From: Microlunatus phosphovorus NM-1
GTDB lineage: Bacteria > Actinomycetota > Actinomycetes > Propionibacteriales > Propionibacteriaceae
Assembly (NCBI RefSeq): GCF_000270245.1
Contig: NC_015635.1
Location: 992,001-1,056,000 of the forward strand
Length of the DNA: 64,000 nucleotides
Direction of reading: 5' to 3'
Position numbers and translations under genes: made by a program. Of this stretch, positions 33,590 to 43,059 are shown in pieces. Each line of letters begins with the position of its first letter. Within the stretch, counting starts at the first letter, position 1. The notes under the pieces were generated by a model. It was not told the DNA's origin. It searched no databases and saw only the letters and a list, made by a program, of their open reading frames with translations.

Positions 33590-35227
33590 TCATCGCCCGT
33601 GGGGCAGGTCCCGGTGAGAGAATCCGACCAGACCTACGACGAGGAAGGCAGCAGCAAGCCCGACCATCACGCCGGCGGCCGCGAGATCCGGGGGATCCGC
33701 GGGCACGGCCGCGAGGTGGGCGTACGGGGAAAATGCCTGGATCCGTTCGTTCCAGCCGAGAGACTCGGCCAGGATCCACCAGACGAAGCCGCCCACGGTC
33801 GGGAACGCCCCGATCGGAAGCACCGCCCCCGGGAGCCAACCCCACGCCAGCACGGCCGCACCCAGGGACAGCAGCACGACCGGCAACACGTTGAGTGTGC
33901 CGGCAAAGGCATCTCCCAGTCCCAGATCAGCACCGACGACGGTCGTACCGATCCAGGTGCCGACAGCTGCGATCGCTGCCAGCACCAGGCACGCCCAGAA
34001 CGCGACGGACGCCTCGGCAAGCGGCCAAATGACCCGAGGCCTGGGCGTGCAGAAGAGCAACGTCATCCGGCCGCGTGCTTCGTCGGCCGCCAGCCGAGAG
34101 ATCCGGATGGCGGCGTAGAGACCGAGCGGGATGGGCAGCAGTTTGAACAGCGAGGCCACATAGCCCTCGACGCGAGCCAGGTCGCCGAACCCGGCGGCCG
34201 CAGCCAGATCGGCGAACCGCGGATTGGCGGTCAAGAAGTCTGTCAGCGACACTGCCAGCAGCCCGATGAGCAGGAAGTAGCCCCCCAGTGCGGCACCCCA
34301 GCCCAACAGCGACCGGAGCGAGCGGCGAGCGGCGAAACCGATCGACGAGGTCAGCAGACGCGTTCGTGCTGACCTCGTGCCGCGGCTCACGATCAGCCCG
34401 ACCCCCAGGTCACGACGACTGGACAGCCATACTGCCAGCACACCGCTCCCCAGCGCAGCAACCAACAACACCAGCACCGGCAGCCAACGATCACCCGCGT
34501 AGGGCTCGCTGAGCGACAGCAGGCCGAACGGGGTCAGCCAGCGGATCCATCCGAGCGATTCGAGCCCGTCACCGACCATCCGAATGACGAGTCCGACCAC
34601 GAGTGCGCCGCTGGCCAGCCCGCCCGCCAACGAGCGCTCGCCCAGCAACTGGCCGCAGCAGGCACCGACAGCCGCGAAGAACCACCCGATCGCCACCAGC
34701 CCTGTCGCATAGAGCGCCGCACCGCGCGGCCCGGCGCCGGTTCCGACCAGGGCAACGGCCGTCGCGGCACCCATGGCAAAGACCGCGCCGCCGATCGCGG
34801 AAAGGTGCACACTCACCGTCGAGGCCAGCCGGATGGGCGCAGCCAGCAGCAGCCAGCAACGGCCGGTGTCCTCCTCGCCACGAGTCAACCGGGCCGCCGT
34901 CGACAGCGCCCAAGCGGCGATCGCGACGGCGGCGATCGTGCCGATCCGCCAGACGACGAAACCGCCGGGGGTGTCCAGCGCTCGCGGCACGCCGAACAGC
35001 AGCCGGATCGCCGGGTTGCCGGCCACCAGCTCCAGCGCCGCAGCATCCGCGGGGGTCGCAACGGTGGTCGGATAGATCCGGACGACCATGGCGGTGAACC
35101 CAGCAGTGAGAAGGCCGAGGATGACAGCACTGCGGGAGATGCCCCGCAGATCCAGCCGCAGCAACCGCAACAGCCGGACCCGAGGACTCGATGTCCGGTG
35201 TGGAGTGCCGGCAATCACAGCAGTCAC
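33590..35227 (-). CDS. ABC exporter permease (two-domain, ABC-2-like)
   Basis: 545 residues with about twelve hydrophobic segments arranged as two similar halves, as in actinobacterial exporter permeases of the tetronasin/polyketide type. Examples are SAVILGLLTAGFTAMVVRIY, VVWRIGTIAAVAIAAWALST, ALGGYFLLIGLLAVSLTDFL and ASVAFWACLVLAAIAAVGTW. TRGEEDTGRCWLLLAAPI and ADEARGRMTLLFCTPRPR are the cytosolic coupling segments following each set. It overlaps the upstream ATPase gene by 4 bp, so both form one operon. Substrate unknown; lipophilic compounds are usual. Confidence 0.88.
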   Translation of the reverse strand: MTAVIAGTPHRTSSPRVRLLRLLRLDLRGISRSAVILGLLTAGFTAMVVRIYPTTVATPADAAALELVAGNPAIRLLFGVPRALDTPGGFVVWRIGTIAAVAIAAWALSTAARLTRGEEDTGRCWLLLAAPIRLASTVSVHLSAIGGAVFAMGAATAVALVGTGAGPRGAALYATGLVAIGWFFAAVGACCGQLLGERSLAGGLASGALVVGLVIRMVGDGLESLGWIRWLTPFGLLSLSEPYAGDRWLPVLVLLVAALGSGVLAVWLSSRRDLGVGLIVSRGTRSARTRLLTSSIGFAARRSLRSLLGWGAALGGYFLLIGLLAVSLTDFLTANPRFADLAAAAGFGDLARVEGYVASLFKLLPIPLGLYAAIRISRLAADEARGRMTLLFCTPRPRVIWPLAEASVAFWACLVLAAIAAVGTWIGTTVVGADLGLGDAFAGTLNVLPVVLLSLGAAVLAWGWLPGAVLPIGAFPTVGGFVWWILAESLGWNERIQAFSPYAHLAAVPADPPDLAAAGVMVGLAAAFLVVGLVGFSHRDLPHGR

Positions 35228-36132
35228 GACGCGCTCCCGCCGTAGTACTCCAGGAAGATCTCCTCCAGACTCGGCTCACGGGCAGCCACGCCGACCAGGC
35301 CATCGGTCGCGAGGAACTGCAGCGCCGGGCCGGGAGGTCCCGAGAGCACCAGAGCGACGGTGCTCTCCGACACCGTTCGAGCGGACTCGACACCGGGGAT
35401 GGCGGCAAGCCGCTCGTACCCTGGCGCGGTGTCGGCGAAGGTTGCGGTGAGCTCGGTCAACCGAAGCCGGCGCAACTCCGCCAGGCCAGCAACCTCGACG
35501 AGCCTGCCGCACCGCAGGATGCCCACGCGGTCGCAGACTGCCTCGACCTCGGCAAGTTGGTGGGAACTGAGGAACACCGTCTGTCCACGGGCGGTCGCCT
35601 CGCGCAAGCAGGCACGGAACTCCTGCTCCATCAACGGATCCAGTCCGCTGGTGGGCTCGTCGAGGACGAGCAGCGGTGCGCGCCTGGCGAACGCCGCGAT
35701 CAGGGCGACCTTCTGGCGGTTGCCGGTGGAATAGGTGCCACAGCGCCGATCTGGTTCCAGGCCGAATCGATCGACCAGCTCAGCCTGGTAGGCGAGGTCC
35801 GAGCCAGCCCCGAGAGCCGCCAACAGGGCCAGCACCTCGGCGCCGGTCAGATCGGGCCACAGCGCCACATCCGCCGGGACGTGGGCGAGGTGAGCATGAG
35901 CCACGACGCTGTCCGCCGCGTCGATACCGAAGATCAGGGCACGCCCACTCGTCGGACGGATCAATCCGAGCAACAGCCTGATCGTGGTGGACTTACCAGC
36001 CCCGTTCGGGCCCAGGAAGCCGAATACCTCTCCGGCGCTCACCTCCAGGTCGAGCCGGTCCAAGGCCACGGTCTTGCCGAATCTCTTGGTCAGGCCCTCG
36101 GTTCGTACGGCAGGCTCGGACGGCACACGCAT
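35224..36132 (-). CDS. ABC exporter ATP-binding protein
   Basis: 302 residues from ATG 36132, chosen for AAGGAG upstream and MRVPSEPAVRTEGLTKRFGK. Walker A is GPNGAGKSTT, the signature is YSTGNRQKVALIAAFA (degenerate LSGGQ as in this family), Walker B is LLVLDEPTSGLDP, and the H-loop is FLSSHQLAEVEAVCDRVGIL. A C-terminal ~75-residue accessory domain follows, as in DrrA-type drug-resistance ATPases. It drives the permease encoded immediately downstream. No regulator is adjacent. Confidence 0.93.
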   Translation of the reverse strand: MRVPSEPAVRTEGLTKRFGKTVALDRLDLEVSAGEVFGFLGPNGAGKSTTIRLLLGLIRPTSGRALIFGIDAADSVVAHAHLAHVPADVALWPDLTGAEVLALLAALGAGSDLAYQAELVDRFGLEPDRRCGTYSTGNRQKVALIAAFARRAPLLVLDEPTSGLDPLMEQEFRACLREATARGQTVFLSSHQLAEVEAVCDRVGILRCGRLVEVAGLAELRRLRLTELTATFADTAPGYERLAAIPGVESARTVSESTVALVLSGPPGPALQFLATDGLVGVAAREPSLEEIFLEYYGGSAS

Positions 36133-36287
36133 CGGAACTCCTTCGCAGCGAACGACTATGTCGACGCCGACCAGGCTTCCCGGCACTCCATGGACAACAC
36201 TAGACCCTGGCGGGCTATGACGCAGCAGGTCAACTAATTGACGCGGACTACGCGCAGCCGATCCAACTGCGTGGAAATCCGCGCCAA

Positions 36288-36663
36288 CTAACCAATAACG
36301 TCACGCTGTTCATGTTCCCCAGCGCACTCCGCTGTGACCACTTGCGCATTGCCAAGTGCCCATACCGCCAGGCAGGCGACTGAGGAGAAGACGGCAATCA
36401 CCATGATCGCCAGCAGGTCGTGTCGACCACGGCGAGGGTGAGCAGGAAGGTGCGTGGGACGCTGGGCGGTCCGTGGCCGACGATCGCCAGTACCGCCAGC
36501 GCGAACCCGATGTCGTTGCGGTGGGGATCGCCCACTCGTGCAGCGCGGATGCATCGCCGAGCCCGAGCTCGACCGTGACGAACACCCCCGCGGGCCGTGC
36601 CATCCCTCCCACAGCGTCGAGCACCGGTACTGCCGCCTCCCGGATGTGGCGCAGGCTCCCAAC
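36288..36663 (-). pseudogene. nhaA: Na+/H+ antiporter NhaA remnant
   Basis: Three frames join in order on the reverse strand: GSLRHIREAAVPVLDAVGGM with ARPAGVFVTVELG and WAIPTAT (36663-36516), DIGFALAVLAIVGHGPPSVP with RTFLLTLAVVD (from 36514), and DLLAIMVIAVFSS with VACLAVWALGN (from 36419). These are the central helices of NhaA, including the Asp pair region of the ion path (AIPTATDIGFAL, LAVVDDLLAI). Both ends of the ~400-residue protein are missing. The 390 bp upstream, up to 37051, hold no recognisable gene. Confidence 0.75.
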
Positions 36664-37051
36664 GACGGTCCCGTGCTTCAACAACGCGCCGCTGGTGGTC
36701 TCCGCAGCCACCCATCGGCGGGCACGGCCGGTCAAGCGGCAGCATGACCGAGCATCGTGCATACGAGTGCTCTCGGCGCACCCCTGCCGCCGGGTTCGCC
36801 GACAAGAACATCGACCAGACTTCCCGACACGCCGCGGCCCCCGTTGACGGAGAGGCCCGAGCGGGTCCCACCAGCCACCACATCCTGTAGGTATGGCCGT
36901 GGGGCCGGTGGCGGCGTATCGTTGCTGCTCGGAGAGCCGGGAAGCCTGGTCGGCAACGTTGATCACGTATCGACCGATCAGAAACGAGGCCCCGGCCCAT
37001 GATCAGTTCTGCTATTCGCCCACACCTGCCCGTGTCGGAAGGGGCGGCGCG

Positions 37052-38305
37052 GTGAGGGTCCTGATCCATGCGTTCGGCACCGAGGGCGATGTTCGTCCGT
37101 TCGTCGCTCTCGCCACCGGTCTGACAGGGGCCGGACATCAGTCCGCGATCTGCACTCCCACCGGTTTCACCGACCTCCTCACCGCCCACAAGGTGGAGCA
37201 TCTGCCGATGGACAACGCGGGCCTGGAGCTGATCCAGACCGTGATGCCCTCGATGCGCGGCGCAGCCGACAGCTACCAGTTGGCTCGGCGGATGCAAGCC
37301 GCGATGCGGCAGATGATGCTCGACGAGTGGGCCGCCGCCCGCAGCTGGCGTCCCGATGTGATCGTCTACCACCCAAAATGTCTCGGCGCGCTACACATTG
37401 CCGAACGGCTCGACCTGCCCGCATTCATCTCGCTGCCGCTGCCGTTCTTCACCCCCACCGCCGCGTTCCCGATTCCTTTCATCGGGCGCTGGCCCCTTGG
37501 CGGCGCGGCGAACAAGGCCAGTTATGCGTTCAACCACGCCACTATGCTGATGTACGGGTCAATGATCAACACCTTCCGCACCGACACCCTCGGGCTGCGC
37601 CGCACACCCCGCACCGATGCTCTGCTGTCCCGCCGCGACGGCACCCCGGTCCCTGCGCTCTACCCCTTCAGCACCCACCTCGTGCCCCGACCTGCCGACT
37701 ACCCCGACCACGCCCACATCACCGGCCCCTGGACCCTCGACACCGACCCGGCCTGGACCCCGCCTGCCGACCTCGCCCGGTTCCTCGACGCCGGCGATGC
37801 GCCGGTCTACGTCGGGTTCGGCAGCATGGGCTTCCTCAAGAACGCCGCCCAGCGGACCGCCCGCATCGTCCACGCCCTCACCAACCACCGACGACGGGTG
37901 CTGCTCGCGACCGGCTGGGGCGGCCTCACCCGCTACACCGACGCCGAGCAGGTCCACACGATCCGATCTGTGCCGCACGACTGGCTGTTCCCCCGCACCG
38001 CAGCCGTGATCCACCACGGGGGCTCCGGCACCACCCACGCGGGCCTGGGAGCCGGGCGACCGACCCTGATCTGCCCCTTCATCGGAGACCAGTCCTTCTG
38101 GGGCCACCGCGTGCACGACCTCGGCGCCGGGCCGGGTCCCATCCCCAGCTGGAAGATCACCGACGCGCGGCTGCACCCGGCGATCGACCGGCTGCTGAAC
38201 GACTGCGACCTCCGAGCACGCGCACAGCAGCTCGGCGACCAACTCAGCAGGGAGAATGGCATCCATTCCGCGGTCCAAGCCATCTGGTCGGAGGCGAAGA
38301 CCTGA
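37052..38305 (+). CDS. Glycosyltransferase of the GT1/UGT type (sterol/macrolide glucosyltransferase-like)
   Basis: 417 residues from GTG 37052, where homology begins (VRVLIHAFGTEGDVRPFVAL, the N-terminal GT28-like motif G-x-x-GDxxP). The C-terminal half has PVYVGFGSMGFLKNAAQRTA, VHTIRSVPHDWLFPRTAAVI and the nucleotide-sugar signature HHGGSGTTHAGLGAGRPTLI with CPFIGDQSFWG. This is the UGT80/MurG-related fold that moves a sugar from UDP- or TDP-sugar to a lipid or natural product. An acceptor cannot be named. It stands alone between decayed genes and converges on the methyltransferase remnant. Length is normal for the family. Confidence 0.92.
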   Translation: MRVLIHAFGTEGDVRPFVALATGLTGAGHQSAICTPTGFTDLLTAHKVEHLPMDNAGLELIQTVMPSMRGAADSYQLARRMQAAMRQMMLDEWAAARSWRPDVIVYHPKCLGALHIAERLDLPAFISLPLPFFTPTAAFPIPFIGRWPLGGAANKASYAFNHATMLMYGSMINTFRTDTLGLRRTPRTDALLSRRDGTPVPALYPFSTHLVPRPADYPDHAHITGPWTLDTDPAWTPPADLARFLDAGDAPVYVGFGSMGFLKNAAQRTARIVHALTNHRRRVLLATGWGGLTRYTDAEQVHTIRSVPHDWLFPRTAAVIHHGGSGTTHAGLGAGRPTLICPFIGDQSFWGHRVHDLGAGPGPIPSWKITDARLHPAIDRLLNDCDLRARAQQLGDQLSRENGIHSAVQAIWSEAKT

Positions 38306-38316
38306 CAACGCCGAAG

Positions 38317-38694
38317 TCACCGACGCCTTCCCGTAACGACGAAACGGGTGGCGCGCGGTTGATCGATGGGCGCGACGTCATCGAACCCGGCGGCATCGAG
38401 AAGCCCGAGCAGTTCACGTTGGGTGATCGCGCCACACCCGACAACGGTCTCGTACAACTGCACCCCCGCCAGCCGGCGGTGCACCGGGTCAGTGCGGTAT
38501 GAGTTGATATCATCCGGGTACGGCAACTCCGACACCACGATCGCGCCCTCGGACCGCAGCGCGTCGAGGACTCGACGAAGCACTACCAGGTAGTCCCCAT
38601 GAGCACCTGTCTCATGCAACACGAGGTTCATCGTCACCAGGTCGTGACAGCCGTCCACCACCAAGGCGGCAGCTACCGTCTCGATACCGCGAGT
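38317..38694 (-). pseudogene. SAM-dependent methyltransferase, C-terminal remnant
   Basis: The homologous part begins at about AAALVVDGCHDLVTMNLVLH and continues with ETGAHGDYLVVLRRVLDALR, GAIVVSELPYPDDINSYRTD and LLGLLDAAGFDDVAPIDQPR. These are the post-motif II strands of a class I methyltransferase. The SAM-binding motif I region is absent; upstream sequence in the frame (to 38838) is not methyltransferase-like. A 5'-truncated gene is the simplest reading. Confidence 0.65.
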
Positions 38695-38984
38695 CTCGAC
38701 AGCTGCCTCATTCCGAAGCGGGCATCGGCCGCCGACCCCGACGAGATCCGACGGCAAGGACGTGGAGTCGCGTACGCCAGGACTGCCTTCGCCTATGTCT
38801 TCACCGCGGGGAAGGCGCGCACGAACAAGGCCCGGCAATGATGGCTGCGCGAGAATACGTCATCCAGTAGTTGGCCACCGCGATCCGGCCGGCTGCTGGT
38901 CCCGCAGGTCCGCCGCGACTGATTGGCGCGAATCGTCAGTCATCCGTCCTGGCGCCGGCCACCACTCACGGTGATGGTGGAACC

Positions 38985-39755
38985 ATGACAGCGAAGCACA
39001 GCATCGATCGAAGCGACGAGGGTCCCATCGCCGCAGGAGACACAACCGCGCGGCCCATGGAACCAGGGCAGAAGATCGGCGGGGCCGCGGCATACGTCGC
39101 AGCCGGCACCTTCGTGTTCGGGCTGCTCCTCGCCGTCACCACGCTCCACGGGTACGTCACCGCTACCGACTCGGCCTCGGCTGTGTCGCAGCTCCTGGAG
39201 CACGAGTCGATGCTTGCGCTGTGGAACCTCGTCATCACGATCCTGTTCGGCATCGCGCTGGTGCCACTCGCCATCGCTCTGCGTGACCGCACTGCCGGCA
39301 CCCGCGGATCGGGAATCGGCCGCGTGGGACTCGTGTTCGGCATCATGTGGGCAGCGGTCATCGTCGCCGCAGGCATGGTCATCGGCGTCGGTCTCACGAC
39401 CGTCAGCGTCCTCGCTGCCACCGACGCCTCAGCCGCGGAGGCCCTGTGGCTCACCGTCGACACGATCGGCAACGGTCTCGGCGGCGGCAACGAGGTCGTC
39501 GGCGGTGTTTGGGTGATCCTGGTCGGTGTATCGACGTGGATCGGGCGCGCGTTGCCTCGTTGGATTGCCGCATTCGGCATCGTCACGGGCCTCGCAGGCC
39601 TTGCGACGATGGTCCCGCGCCTGACGGATGCCGGATCGGTGTTCGGGGTCACGATGATCGTGTGGTTCTCGCTCGTCGGAGTCACACTCTGGCACTTCCA
39701 GCCTGCGCACCGACGGCTCGGCAGGCCATCACCCGCTCCTGTTGCGGCCGGTTGA
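38985..39755 (+). CDS. DUF4386-like membrane protein
   Basis: 256 residues from ATG 38985. A ~30-residue hydrophilic start is followed by six hydrophobic segments, e.g. AAAYVAAGTFVFGLLLAVTT, LWNLVITILFGIALVPLAIA, GLVFGIMWAAVIVAAGMVIG and GVWVILVGVSTWIGRALP. The spacing and the GIALVPLAIALRD loop resemble DUF4386-type proteins. It shares 12 bp spacing with the downstream GlxA-type gene and is probably co-transcribed with it. Function unknown. Confidence 0.75.
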   Translation: MTAKHSIDRSDEGPIAAGDTTARPMEPGQKIGGAAAYVAAGTFVFGLLLAVTTLHGYVTATDSASAVSQLLEHESMLALWNLVITILFGIALVPLAIALRDRTAGTRGSGIGRVGLVFGIMWAAVIVAAGMVIGVGLTTVSVLAATDASAAEALWLTVDTIGNGLGGGNEVVGGVWVILVGVSTWIGRALPRWIAAFGIVTGLAGLATMVPRLTDAGSVFGVTMIVWFSLVGVTLWHFQPAHRRLGRPSPAPVAAG

Positions 39756-39767
39756 CCTGCGCTCACG

Positions 39768-40796
39768 GTGACCGACCCGGTTGACACCCGCGGTGGCGCC
39801 GATCACGCTGGCGAAGTGCGTCACCGCCGGGTCGTGATCGTCGTCTTCGAGCGAGTGCAAGGCCTTGATGTCTTCGGGCCCTCGGACGTCTTCTACTTCG
39901 CGAACTGGGTGGCAGAGCAGGCCGGGGAGACCGATCCGCTCTACACCGTCGAGGTCGCCGCTGCCTCGCCGGGACCAGTTGCAACAGCCGCCGGGCCGGC
40001 CCTCGTCGCCACCCGATCGGTCGGCGACCCCGGCCTCTCCCCCGATGTCCTGCTGGTGGCGGGCGGCCTCCAGGTCGACGCCGCGGCTGCCGACGACGCC
40101 TTCGTCGCCGACCTCTCCTCGCTTGCGTCCCGCAGCGAGGAGGTGGGTTCCATCTGTACGGGCGCACTGCTGCTGGCCCGTGCCGGGCTCCTCACCGGGA
40201 AGCACGCGACGACGCATTGGGCGCTCGCCGATACGCTCGCGTCCGCACACCCAGAGGTCGAGGTCGACGCGAACCGCATCTTCCACTACGACGGCGTCTG
40301 GACCTCGGCGGGTGTGACGGCGGGCATCGACCTGTCGCTGGAGATCCTCAGCACCCACCACGGCGCGACGATCGCGGCAGAGACCGCGCGCTGTCTCGTC
40401 GTCTATCTCCGTCGTGCCGGTGGGCAGCAGCAGTACTCGACGCACCTCGCCGCACAGGCCTCCCAGCATCCCGGGCTCGCCGACCTGCTCGCCTTCATCA
40501 GTGACCACCTCGATGCCGATCTCACGGTGCGTGCACTCGCGGCTCGAAGCCTGATGAGCGAACGGGGCTTCCAACGCCTCTTCACGACCGAGATCGGCAC
40601 GAGCCCAGCCCGGTATGTCGAGCGCGTCCGCCTGGACGCCGCGCGTCGCCTCCTCGAGCTCACCGACGCCGGCATCGACGCGATTGCGCACAGCACAGGT
40701 TTCCGCAACGGCGAGACCCTCCATCGCGCGTTCAAGCGAGTCCTCGGCATCACTCCAACGGACTATCGGGCACGATTCGCTCGGCCCGCGCCCTGA
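39768..40796 (+). CDS. GlxA-type AraC-family transcriptional regulator
   Basis: 342 residues from GTG 39768. The N-terminal ~190 residues form a DJ-1/PfpI amidotransferase-like domain: RRVVIVVFERVQGLDVFGPS, and SICTGALLLARAGLLTGKHA with TTHW, where the Cys occupies the nucleophile elbow. The C-terminal ~100 residues hold the double AraC HTH: LADLLAFISDHLDADLTVRA, RSLMSERGFQRLFTTEIGTS and RLDAARRLLELTDAGIDAIA with STGFRNGETLHRAFKRVLG. GlxA-like regulators sense small metabolites or stress. Its 3' end overlaps the convergent serine hydrolase gene by 34 bp. Confidence 0.93.
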   Translation: MTDPVDTRGGADHAGEVRHRRVVIVVFERVQGLDVFGPSDVFYFANWVAEQAGETDPLYTVEVAAASPGPVATAAGPALVATRSVGDPGLSPDVLLVAGGLQVDAAAADDAFVADLSSLASRSEEVGSICTGALLLARAGLLTGKHATTHWALADTLASAHPEVEVDANRIFHYDGVWTSAGVTAGIDLSLEILSTHHGATIAAETARCLVVYLRRAGGQQQYSTHLAAQASQHPGLADLLAFISDHLDADLTVRALAARSLMSERGFQRLFTTEIGTSPARYVERVRLDAARRLLELTDAGIDAIAHSTGFRNGETLHRAFKRVLGITPTDYRARFARPAP

Positions 40797-42289
40797 CGAC
40801 GGTGCCGTCCCGAGGTTGAGAGAGATCGCACCGGGTAGGCAATGGCCAGCCGGAACCCGGCCCACAGCACTCCTGTCACGGCTCCAGCGAGGAGCAGCAC
40901 TCCCAGATCCGGCTGGAACAGCGCGATGGTGCGCAGCGGCGCTCCCACCAGCCTCGGCACGAGACCCAGCATCACCCAGGCCGCGACTGCCGTGGTGAGC
41001 AGCGGGAACCAGAGGCTGAACAAACCAGACACACCAGACTTGGCACGGATGCCGTCACGACGCCACCACGCCCAGGTCATCGCCAGCAGATAGCCGATCG
41101 GCAGCAGCACCAGTCCGGTGAAGAGCGCCTTCTGCGACCACCGGGAGTCCCCGCCGGCCTGGTCGAGGCCGAGGGCGGCGGCCGTGATGGCATCACGCAG
41201 CCCGGCTGTCTCACCGAATCCCAGTCCGGTCCCACCATTGACCAGCACGACAACTGCCTTCTGCTCGCGCGGCACCATCGTTGCGAGCGACTCGAACCCG
41301 GGGGTCGAGCCTGAGTGCCACACCGTGCCCGCCGATGGGTCAACGAACCAGCCAAAGCCATAGAAGGGCGAGGCGCCACCGGCCGGCTGCAGCATGAGCG
41401 CCTTTCCCTCGGCGCTGAGCACGTCGTCCTGACCGTTCATCATCGTCTGCAGGTAGAGCGCCAGGTCGGCCGCACTCGCCACGATGCCTCCCTGCGGGCC
41501 GGTGGCACGATGCGTGGTGTGGTCGGCCACGGGCCGCTTGGTGCCGAACCAGGGGGTGTGACCGACCGCGGTGTCGTCGTGCACCTCACCATCGTCGACG
41601 AAGCCGTGATCCATACCGATCGGTCCCAGGATGGCATTGCCCACATACTGCTGAAAGCTCCGACCGCTCACGACTTCGATGATGCGGCCGAGCAGCTGGT
41701 AGTTCGTGTTCGAGTATTCCCACCGCTTTCCCGGAGCGGACGCCGGATCAAGGTCGACCAGCCCCGCCACGCTCCGGGCAAGAGCGTCCTCGCCGACCTC
41801 GTCGTCAGAATGCGATTCATTTCCCTGGAAGGTCGAGTAGCCGCTGGTGTGCGTGAGCAGCTGGCGAACAGTGATCATGGCGGCGGGCCGACCGGTGAAT
41901 TCCGTCAGGTAGGTGGCGAGCCCGGCATCCAGGTCGATCTTCCCCGCCTCGACGAGCTGCATCACGGCGAGCGCAGTGAAGCTCTTCGAGACCGACCCGC
42001 AGCGGAACGCGCTGTCGGGGGTGACAGCGGCGTCGGCGCCAGCTCGCACGACGCCACGGGCACCCGCGGCGGAGATCTCGCCCCTCTCGGCCACCGCGTA
42101 GGCGACTCCGGGGACACCCGATGCCGCCAGCTCGCGATCGATGACCTCTTCGATCGCGCCGTTCGGGCCGGCGGCGATCGGTGGCTCGGCCGCGGCGCCG
42201 CTCCCGGCGAACAGCGCGACGGCGAGGCCGAGCATGACGGCGCCCAGCAAGCGCAGCACGAGCTCAGAGGCCCGACGTCTCGCGGGCAA
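40763..42289 (-). CDS. Secreted serine hydrolase, class C beta-lactamase-like, with C-terminal membrane region
   Basis: 508 residues. The signal peptide is VLRLLGAVMLGLAVALFAGS ending in AAAEPP (about residues 10-37). Active-site motifs: Ser-x-x-Lys in GSVSKSFTAL (S99, K102), Tyr-x-Asn in EYSNTNYQLL (Y192, N194) and HSG in VWHSGSTPGF replacing KTG. These define the S12 peptidase/beta-lactamase fold. After about residue 385 there are three hydrophobic segments (GLVLLPIGYLLAMTWAWW, FPLLTTAVAAWVMLGLVP, LGVLLLAGAVTGVLWAGF), which would anchor it with the catalytic domain outside. Likely D,D-peptidase or esterase activity. It overlaps the DUF4386 gene upstream by 26 bp, indicating an operon. Confidence 0.9.
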   Translation of the reverse strand: MPARRRASELVLRLLGAVMLGLAVALFAGSGAAAEPPIAAGPNGAIEEVIDRELAASGVPGVAYAVAERGEISAAGARGVVRAGADAAVTPDSAFRCGSVSKSFTALAVMQLVEAGKIDLDAGLATYLTEFTGRPAAMITVRQLLTHTSGYSTFQGNESHSDDEVGEDALARSVAGLVDLDPASAPGKRWEYSNTNYQLLGRIIEVVSGRSFQQYVGNAILGPIGMDHGFVDDGEVHDDTAVGHTPWFGTKRPVADHTTHRATGPQGGIVASAADLALYLQTMMNGQDDVLSAEGKALMLQPAGGASPFYGFGWFVDPSAGTVWHSGSTPGFESLATMVPREQKAVVVLVNGGTGLGFGETAGLRDAITAAALGLDQAGGDSRWSQKALFTGLVLLPIGYLLAMTWAWWRRDGIRAKSGVSGLFSLWFPLLTTAVAAWVMLGLVPRLVGAPLRTIALFQPDLGVLLLAGAVTGVLWAGFRLAIAYPVRSLSTSGRHRRQGAGRANRAR

Positions 42290-43028
42290 GGGGGCGACCA
42301 GGACTCGCGACGTCGGTCCGCTCGATCAGGTCGTCGCGCGTCACGGCGCTGGATCGGCGGCCAGCGAGCAGCAGCCAGATCGTGAAGGTGAGCTCGGCGA
42401 CGATCGACGGGATCGCGACGATCGCGAGCATGAGGTCGGCGACCGCCGCGTAGTCGGCCACCAGGATGTGCACCAGGGTGTCGGCCGCGTACGCGCAGCC
42501 CGCCACCGCGAGGACGATGCCGATGAAGCGCGGGGCGATGCGCGAGCGGATGATGATGTCGCCGAGCAGCATCAGGTGCACGCCGAAGGCGATCAGCCCG
42601 ACATACCACGCGACGTCGAAGGCCGCGAGCATGAGCATCGCCTGCTGCTCCCCGAGAGCGAAGTCGCCGGTGGCGATCTGTAGCCCGAGGAACATGAAGA
42701 CCGCACCGACACCGAGGAACACCGTATAGACGATGCGGAACCACGCCGCCAGCAGCGACCTCGCGCGGCCAGCCGGCACGAACAGCACATAGAGACCCCA
42801 GGCGACGGGGACGTCGATCAGGAACACCAGCACGAACGCGGCGATTCCGACGCGGAACAGCCACTCCTGCGCGCGGATGGCGGCGACGGTCGCCTCGGCG
42901 TCGGCGGGATCGACGATCCCCTGCTTCACGACGAAGTTGGCGAAGATCGCGAGCACGAACAAGGCGACGTAACCGGCGCCGGCGACGCGGACTGCGGTAC
43001 GACGAGTGGTGTCGGAGGGAGTGAGCAT
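42264..43028 (-). CDS. DUF4386 domain membrane protein
   Basis: 254 residues from ATG 43028, with GAAGGAAG upstream. MLTPSDTTRRTAVRVAGAGY precedes six or seven hydrophobic helices. Diagnostic DUF4386 features are IRAQEWLFRVGIAAFVLVFL with IDVPVAWGLYVLFVP, FRIVYTVFLGVGAVFMFLGL, and GVHLMLLGDIIIRSRIAPRF with IGIVLAVAGCAYAADTL. Function is unknown. It is placed between the MDR oxidoreductase and the serine hydrolase, all on the reverse strand. Confidence 0.88.
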   Translation of the reverse strand: MLTPSDTTRRTAVRVAGAGYVALFVLAIFANFVVKQGIVDPADAEATVAAIRAQEWLFRVGIAAFVLVFLIDVPVAWGLYVLFVPAGRARSLLAAWFRIVYTVFLGVGAVFMFLGLQIATGDFALGEQQAMLMLAAFDVAWYVGLIAFGVHLMLLGDIIIRSRIAPRFIGIVLAVAGCAYAADTLVHILVADYAAVADLMLAIVAIPSIVAELTFTIWLLLAGRRSSAVTRDDLIERTDVASPGRPLARETSGL

Positions 43029-43059
43029 GATGCTTCCTTCGGGTCGTGGGTGAGAGTGG

